Below, piece by piece: positions 56,857-64,000 of a DNA stretch of 64,000 nt (the first letter of the stretch is position 1; every line of letters begins with the position of its first letter). The stretch lies in the NCBI RefSeq assembly GCF_963583255.1, contig NC_084805.1:7246827-7310826 (forward strand), written 5' to 3'. Origin of the DNA: Pyrus communis (Eukaryota; Streptophyta; Magnoliopsida; Rosales; Rosaceae). Both the position numbers and the translations under genes were made by a program. The notes beneath the pieces are model-generated. The model saw only the letters and a program-made list of their open reading frames with translations, was not told the DNA's origin and made no database searches.

Positions 56857-57765
56857 GGGATATTATACAAAATGGTCATTGAGATTGTCCACCATCCATG
56901 ATTTTGGTCATTCCGTTAAAAACTCTTTGGGCAATTTTCAAAGCTTCGTAACTCAATCGATTCTTAACCAAATTCGACCCATAATATATCAAACTGAAGA
57001 TGAGAAAGTGTAGAACAAGATTATACCTGTTTGGAAGCTCAATGATTGCCGGATATGGCCTGAAAAAAGCTTGAAAGGTGACTGGTCCGCGGGAAAACTG
57101 GAAAACTCACCGGAAACTGGGTAAACTTTAAATGTTCATAACTTCTTCAATACTCATCGAAATCGAGTGATTCAAAAATGAAAATCATACTTCTCAATCA
57201 GACAAAGAGAATGGTATCTTTCTTTACTGCTAAATCGCTGTGGTTTGGCCAAAAAACTGCTCGAAAGTGGCTAACTCGAAAATGATTAGCCACCTTTGAG
57301 CTGTTGTCCGACCAAACCACGGCGAGTTAGCCTTCGAAAAAGTTACCGTTCTCTTCGTCTCACCAAGAAGTATTGTTTTCATTTTTGAATCACTCGATTT
57401 CGTTGAGTATTGAAGAAGTTATGAATGTTTAAATATTACCCAGTTTCCGGCGAGTTTTCCAGTTTTCCTGCGGACCAGTCACCTTTCAGGCTATTTTTCC
57501 GGCCATCTCCGGCAACCATTGGGCTTACAAATAGGTATTATCTTATTCTACACTTTCCTATCTTTATTTTGATATATTATGGGTCAAATTGGGTTAAGCA
57601 ATGATTGAGTTACAAAGCTTTGAAAATTGTCCAAAATCATTTTTAACGGAATGACCAAAATCATGGATGGTGCACAATCTTAGGGACCATTTCTATTGAT
57701 TTTCAATCTTAGGGACCATTTCAATTGATCATGCAAATCTCAAGGACCATTTTGTATAATAACCC
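56857..57765. mobile_element. fold-back Mutator-like element, copy B
   Basis: The more complete version of 36980-37837. Ends GGGATATTATAC and GTATAATAACCC, with both ~430-bp arms present, including ATTGAAGAAGTTATGAATGT in the right arm that copy A lacks. Confidence 0.8.
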
Positions 57766-58064
57766 TAAATTATTTATGTCATTGCCATGATTAAATTAAT
57801 GTTTATAACAAATACCTTATTGTTGGGAAATGATGAAATAATCCTACGAGATGCACATGTAAACTTACTATAGGAGATGCCTTGATTATATTTATGGTTA
57901 TGAATAGTACGATGTTGATTGCAATTGTTGAATGGTTGTGGCATGAATGTATTTATGTAGTCTGCTCATCATTGCTGCACCTCGGTGTTAGTGCTTGCCT
58001 AGGGCCAGGGCCAGTCTTTCACATGTATGTTCACATCCACACCGCACGCTTGCCTTAAATCTAA

Positions 58065-58340
58065 GTAGGTGCCAGTCGTTCGTACAGGTTGCAATAGGCA
58101 ACTTCGACATCTTGTCGTACATGTTACAATAGGCAACTCCGACTCGTATGTGAGCCTGAATAGTGCCAGTCTTCACGTGATTGTAGCATTAGAGCGTATA
58201 TTATGATTACACCCAGTCTTGTCATATAGGTTGCATTAGGCAACTCCAACTTGTGTGCTAGCATAGATTGATGAGCATCAGTCCAGTCGTACATGTTGCA
58301 TTAGGCAACTTCGACTTGTGTACTAGCATAGATTGATGAG
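58065..58340 (+). repeat. hairpin-repeat array, forward (copy B)
   Basis: Counterpart of 38880-39165 with the same GTTGC/GCAAC stems and some single-base differences. Confidence 0.7.
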
Positions 58341-59065
58341 CATCTGATTTTATTATGCTACTGTTGAGATATTGTGATTGGCATATTTTTGGATTTAGTG
58401 TTGATTTACATTTGATTTCATACTTATACGTAGTATGATTTTCTGGAAACTATACTTGTTTTACAGCAAGGGGTTACAATGTTTTCATAAATGTTTTTAT
58501 AAAACTTTATTTTTAGACCCACTCACCCTTATTATTTGCCCCTCCAGGTTTTAATAGCCGATCTTTCTTATTGACGAGTATTCTTGGCAAATCTCAGTAT
58601 AGGTGGCTACCTATGATGGTATAATCCTTATCCTACCTTACTGTACCTTACTATGGGTTCATTTTCGCTCACTAGCGCACTCTTATATTTAGGCACTTTT
58701 AGGTTTAAATTTATTCACATTTTCGACATCACTACACTTTATGACTTCGTCACCTTCGAAGTGTTGGCCAGCACAGCTCGATTCGGAGTCTTAGTGGATA
58801 TTCTGGGTCAGGATGTGTCATACACTATGGCTATTGTAGTTTAAAAAATTAAAATCATCAAAATAACTTTTTTCTTAACGTGTCGGAACAAATTACCCGC
58901 ATGTTCTTGTATAAAGCTGTTAAGGACCCATTATTAACGGGTTCTTATCGTGTGACCAGATAACGACCTGATTAGTTATCATGTCGACCCGAAACCTGTT
59001 ATTTTCGTGTCATTTATATATCATGTTAACGGGTCGTGTAAGAAATTACCAAGTCTAATAATATG

Positions 59066-62000
59066 TAGCATTGATTGTTACGTGTATTTCATCTGTTATA
59101 TTTGACTTTCACAATTATTAACTCTTTTAGTTTCATATGTAGGGGCAAATGTGTCTTTTTATTAATTAACAATCATAAAAGGCTATATGGACATGAAGTT
59201 TTTACTTTTAAACTTTTAGAACCACAATTAAAAAACGAAATAAGAAAATTACAAGATTGATATTATCTGACTGGCTACCTTCAGGTATATCCCACTTTCC
59301 CACCTCAAAAGGGATTAGGATCCTATCCCAATCCTCTTTGTGGGGATCCGTAGGATCAATCAATCGTGTCTGTTCATCGTACATCGTGCGGTTGGAAATT
59401 ATTTTGAATTTTTTAAATTTAAAATTGAACAGAAATAGTATCTAACAAAAACTGGCCGCACGATGTATAATGAACAAACACGATTGGTTGATCATTCAGA
59501 TCCCCACAAAGAGGATCCTTATCCCCTTAAGAGGGCCAAGAGTTCAAAACCAAGATTCGAAAAATCACAAAGTACCTCACTGCACCTACATTAGAATAAC
59601 TAATTATTATGCAAACATTGAATTTGATTTGATTTTAGAAGAACGTTGGTGGTCGGGGATGGTTGGGGTAAAGAAAAGAAAAAAGAATGGAATGACCTTT
59701 TTACCTCTACTTGTGGATGAGATTTTGATAAAAAATTTCAATTTGTACTATGATTAATAACGAACTTCACCACAGGGTTAAAATTAATAGTTTTCCACCA
59801 CATGAGTCAATTTAAAAGTAATGTCTCGCCACAAAGATCACGAAAAATATTTGACCTAAAATTAATAATTTCAAACAAAAGAATGAAACCCCAAAATCTT
59901 GATGAATGTGACGTGGGAAAACTATTAGTTATATTTTTGTGTACATAGAATACCACCACGAAGTTTGTTTTTTGGCTTATTATATTAACACCCCACAAAT
60001 TGTTTAATAAACCCCACATATTTAATACATCCCACATTTGCTTTTTCAATGAAAATTTATCTTAATACACCCCACATACTTCCCCATAATACCCTAACAC
60101 CTCACATTCTGAATATACACCTTACATTTTCTTCATGCATCCCATATTTTCTATACACCCCACATTTCTCACATCTTATAAAGCTTTTAATTTGGACAAA
60201 AAATGCTGATTGAAATTTTGACAAAAGATGCCACCTAGGATTTAAAGCATGTGTAGGTTGTTTTCAATTCCACCATTAAAACTCATGTCGTTTGTTTTTA
60301 GTATTTGGTGGTAATTGTAGGTGTTTAATTCTTTATGTAATCCCTGTGATCCCTAAAAGATGAAATATGAACATAGAAGCTTGAATAACACATCAAAAAC
60401 AAGATTAAACAATTATCGATGTTGTCAAAATCACTAAAATAATAAAAAATATGAAGTCTTACCTCATATAAAGCTTCCGAAACATCAATTTTGTGTTTCA
60501 TTCGTCAAAAATAATTTCTCAATCAACATGTTTGTAGTTTCATTGGTTAGGGTTTTGTTCAACATTGGAGGGTCAAAGAGATTTTGATAGTTGAAGAAGA
60601 TAAATAATACGTTAAAAGTGATTTGTGGTGCATTTAGAAAATTTTTATTTTTTTTTAAACCTAATAAGGTCAAAATTGTCATTGCATAGTAGGGTAAATA
60701 AATTATTTAATATTAAATTTTAATGTGAAATGTATTTCACATTTTGTGGAATGCTAATATAAAAGGCCTTGTTTATCTGTTAATATACCTCTAATAAAAT
60801 ATGTCAACTATGTCATCTACGTATATTATAACTTTATAAATATCAAATGGTAATATTACACGGCGTGTTCCCGAAACAAACAAAATTTCTCTGAAACTAG
60901 CACCATGATCACCCAAATCTTAAATGGAGGATTGTAATAATTTTCTTAACGGCCTCAACCTAACTTCACCCTCGAGGCCAAAAGATGGAAAAAAAAAAAA
61001 AAAAAAAAAAAAAAATCAGAACTTCACCCTCATTGGCCTCAACCATTTGGCAATGCATCAATAATTAACATTTTTTAATTCTGGTTTGGAATTATTGATT
61101 AATATTGGTCCCCTGGAGCGTGATCTCACTGGACCTCAACTTTGATTGATACCGGATCACTAGACACCGTTCAGTTATAAAGAAAATCTTGTCCTATATT
61201 TTAGACAAAGATCATGTGAGGCGTGGGGAGCTTGTGATGGCCAGAATTAGGAGGACTAACTTGTTAGAAGATACTGTCATCTTATAGCTATCCTTATGAA
61301 CCCAAGATGCAATACCAGTTTATAAAAAATAAAAATAAAAGTTAGCTTCCTCTTCTTTATTCAGAATATCCATCTCTTATATTTGAATTGAAAACTTTCT
61401 CCAGTAAAACGGATACTAAGTATTGAATCAAATTGTTATCGTTGTCAAGGTTTATGAATTACGGAATATCTTTCGTTCCGGTAGCATCGTGACTAGAGAG
61501 TTTACTGCAGAAATTTTTTTAATTAAACATTGATCTCATTTAAGCATCAATTTGCTTCCCTATCTATCAATCTTTGATTGTACAAAGTTTGATTTGTGCT
61601 CATTCTTAATCTCACTTATTGCCACAGAATATGATACATAAGCCACTTGTCACATTATCGATGATCAAAATTTCAGAAAACCCAAGTGTTGCTAACTTTA
61701 TTAGTGTTCTGAAACTAGACGCATACCTTCAATTCTCTGAGTTAAGTCATTTCAAAGAATAAAATTATTTGCATACAGAAAAAGAAACTTGTCATTTTTC
61801 GCACTCAATGTTCGACGATCACAATCACCAATATAGCATTGGCGCATGCGATCTGCATAAAATGTTTGTTGTTAAACAAAATAAATCATAGTTTATATCA
61901 AATCGAAAAGATAGTGTGTATAAGCCATGATTAGATTCAAGAATTTAAATCAGTCCACATAAAAATCCAACTAAAATACCAATTAGTTAATTTAGTTTAG

Positions 62001-62736
62001 GATAAATCAAAGAAATTGGATGATAAAAGAAATGTCAGGTCGATTCAGATAGGCAAGAAGCAACCAAATTCCATCAACCTCGGAACCCAGAAAGAAGAAA
62101 GGATTATGGACCACCTATTTTATGAGGTAGAAATAAAATCCTGCTATTTTTTTTTTTTCAATCCTCCCTACCCAATTATTGGAGTTTTGTCTGTTCAATA
62201 ATATTGTTTTCGTATGTACCCAAAATTAACCAATTTGTCATCGTTATATTATTGTTTCCTTTTCGTTTCGAAATTTATTAAAAATATTATTTTTACTATA
62301 ATTTTCATATTACATTTGTATCATCTTTCTAATAGAGAATAGAGATGAGATCTACATGTGTTAGTAATCCTACCTCAATTAGAAAGATGATATAGATATG
62401 ATAAAAATATATATATAATAAATGTTACATTACTCTTTTTACTAGCTTAAAGTTGTTCAACTCTTTTGATTTATTAGTTATATTTACCATTTCAACTATT
62501 GAATCATGAATATGTTACGTACATCCACTATGACCTTTGTTTTCGTCAAATCGTACACAATCATATGCATATAACAAGTACAAAAGTGTGAATGATAATT
62601 TTCAATAAGAAATGTTATTTAGTCTCAATAAACATGTTATAGTTTTTCTTTGGGTCTCAATGCCACTACTCCAAATCAAAATTAAGTTAATACTAATTCT
62701 AACGATTATTCATTCTGTTATTAAGAAGCTTACACC
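59066..62736. other. non-coding part of duplication copy B
   Basis: Counterpart of 39888-43776 with no gene. Holds the truncated retroposon-like A run (60985-61016) and a palindromic MITE near 62280-62435. Confidence 0.4.
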
Positions 62737-64000
62737 TGACACACTCCGACTCAAAATGTCCACAAGGACTTCGAATCGAGCTGTGTTGACCGACACCTGG
62801 AAGGTGTTGAAGTCATAAAATGTGATGATGTAGAAAAATATGAATAAATTTGAACCTAAGAGTGCCTAATTACCAAAGTGCGCTGGTGAGCGGGAATGAA
62901 CTCACTTCACATGTGACGTTGATTAAGAGTCATACCCTCGAAAGAAATCTCCAATACTAAGATTTTCCACGACCCTTCGTCGATAAGAAAGCTCAACTAA
63001 TAAAACCTAGAGGGTGAAAACAAAACAAGGGTAAGTGGCCCAGGAAATAAAATTTTTAATAGAAGCCTTCTTAAACGTTATAACCCCTCGATGCAATACC
63101 TGTATAGTTTCCAGAAAATCATATCACGTATCAATGTGAAATCAAAAGTATATCAACAGTAATTCCATAAATATACCATGACACAGCATCTTACAGTAAT
63201 ATGAATAATCATGTGCTCAAAAATCTATATTAGCATGCAAGTCGGAGTCACCTAATGTAACCTATACAACTGCACCTATATCTCATCAATCAATGCTAGC
63301 ACATAAGTCGAAGTCACCTATAGTGACCTGTACGACTTGTCCATATCTCATCAATCAATGCTAGCACATAAGTCGGAGTCACCTATAGTGACTTGTACAA
63401 CTCATCCATATCTCATTAATCAATGATAGCTCATAAGTCGGAGTCACTTATAGTGACCTGTACGGCTCATCCATATCTCTTCAATCAATGCTAGCTCATA
63501 AGTTGGAGTCACTTATAATGACATGTATGACTCATCCATATCTCATCAATCAAAATCCAAGTAATATGTCAACTGGATCCACCTTTTGTGGCCTGTACGG
63601 CTAAACCCATAGCTCATCACATATCCCTGCACACAAGTTGGAACCACCTCTAGTGGTCTGTACGACAGAACTGGGTGTAAATAAGTACGCACAAGTGCTA
63701 CAATCACGTAAAGACTATGCGAATAATCGCGAGTCACCTACGAGTCGGAGCCACCTGTAGTGGTCTATACGATAAGACTGTGCACCTACCTTGGATCCAA
63801 GGTAAGCATAAGGTGCGGGAGGTGAACATTACGTGAAAGATTGTGCCCTGGCCACGGGCGGGAGCACTAACAGCGGGGTGTAGGTTTATGAGCTCTAACT
63901 GCATCTATTATAACATGTACGACTCATGGGTGACCTGTACGACAATGTCAGAATTGCCTATTATTGCAACCTGTACGACAGTGTCAGAATTGCCTAGTAT
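62737..64000 (-). mobile_element. inverted hairpin/intron LTR-family member (copy B, partial)
   Basis: Begins TGACACACTCC, the intact family 3' end on the minus strand. Array units fill 63235-64000. One inner stem here is CCAC/GTGG where copy A has CCAC/GTGA. The element leaves the window. Confidence 0.6.

Larger units (their letters stand above)
55206..58820 (+). mobile_element. long LTR-like element of the hairpin/intron family (copy B)
   Basis: Starts TGTGACAACTCATCC and ends GGATGTGTCA. 3.6 kb, the version without the nested hAT MITE. Putative donor GTGAGTGGG at 56798; putative acceptor TTTGCCCCTCCAG ending at 58547. A 172-codon open frame at 55310-55828 aligns with a version interrupted by stops or shifts in copy A and is rich in simple sequence, so I do not call it a gene. 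Confidence 0.65.
54697..64000 (+). repeat. large direct duplication, copy B (runs off the window)
   Basis: Collinear with 34843-45045. It starts within what was hAT sequence, so the hAT left end and left TSD are absent here, while its right end and flank ATAATATG survive at 59047-59065. It lacks the two young insertions of copy A and keeps about 48 bp near 57400 that copy A lost. The duplication must extend past 64000. Confidence 0.93.

Overview
The window is plant nuclear DNA, almost certainly from a Rosaceae species (apple, pear or cherry type). It is AT-rich, has GT-AG introns, is packed with plant-type transposons, and its one convincing intact gene is a three-exon polyol (sorbitol) transporter at 51319-54094 on the minus strand. 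Sorbitol is the main transported sugar in Rosaceae, where such transporters form tandem gene families. The genus is an inference. Nearly everything else is mobile-element DNA, and for many elements exact target-site duplications (TSDs) can be read by eye.

Region by region: 1-1904 is unclassified apart from a tRNA-like SINE remnant. 1905-9265 is one Ty3/gypsy-type LTR retrotransposon with a perfect 5-bp TSD. It has lost gag-protease-RT, keeps a dead integrase, and carries on the opposite strand a decayed plant-mobile-domain-like ORF with its own TATA box. 9284-10171 is a Mutator-like element holding two copies of a small captured exon. 10503-13337 is a hAT element, with a nearby duplicated empty site, carrying about five 339-bp tandem repeats. 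13.5-19.1 kb holds SINEs, MITEs and a 1.8-kb solo LTR. 19985-21226 is a Pack-MULE-like element that captured part of a GDP-L-fucose synthase gene, and 22673-24101 is a second Pack-MULE-like element. 25.1-28.6 kb is Copia wreckage broken by a hAT insertion. 28662-31208 is a 2.5-kb solo LTR, and 31990-32567 is a 578-bp TRIM.

34.5-64 kb is organised by a large direct duplication: 34843 to about 45045 (copy A) recurs at 54697 to the window end (copy B), flanking the transporter gene. This is best read as a tandem duplication with a unit of about 19.9 kb, so a second transporter copy is predicted just beyond the right edge. Copy A alone carries a hAT MITE and a TRIM solo LTR, both inserted after the duplication; copy B shows the empty sites.

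The most unusual signal is a family of long LTR-like elements (15115, 35335, 43777, 46412, 55206). They share LTR-like ends, share a putative intron (donor GTGAG, acceptor CCCCTCCAG or close variants), and in four of the five copies hold arrays of about 65-bp units. Each unit can fold into a two-part stem-loop whose arms change together between copies (GTCAC/GTGAC, ACCAC/GTGGT, GTTGC/GCAAC). That looks like a structured, possibly spliced non-coding RNA of retroelement origin. I do not recognise it as a described system.
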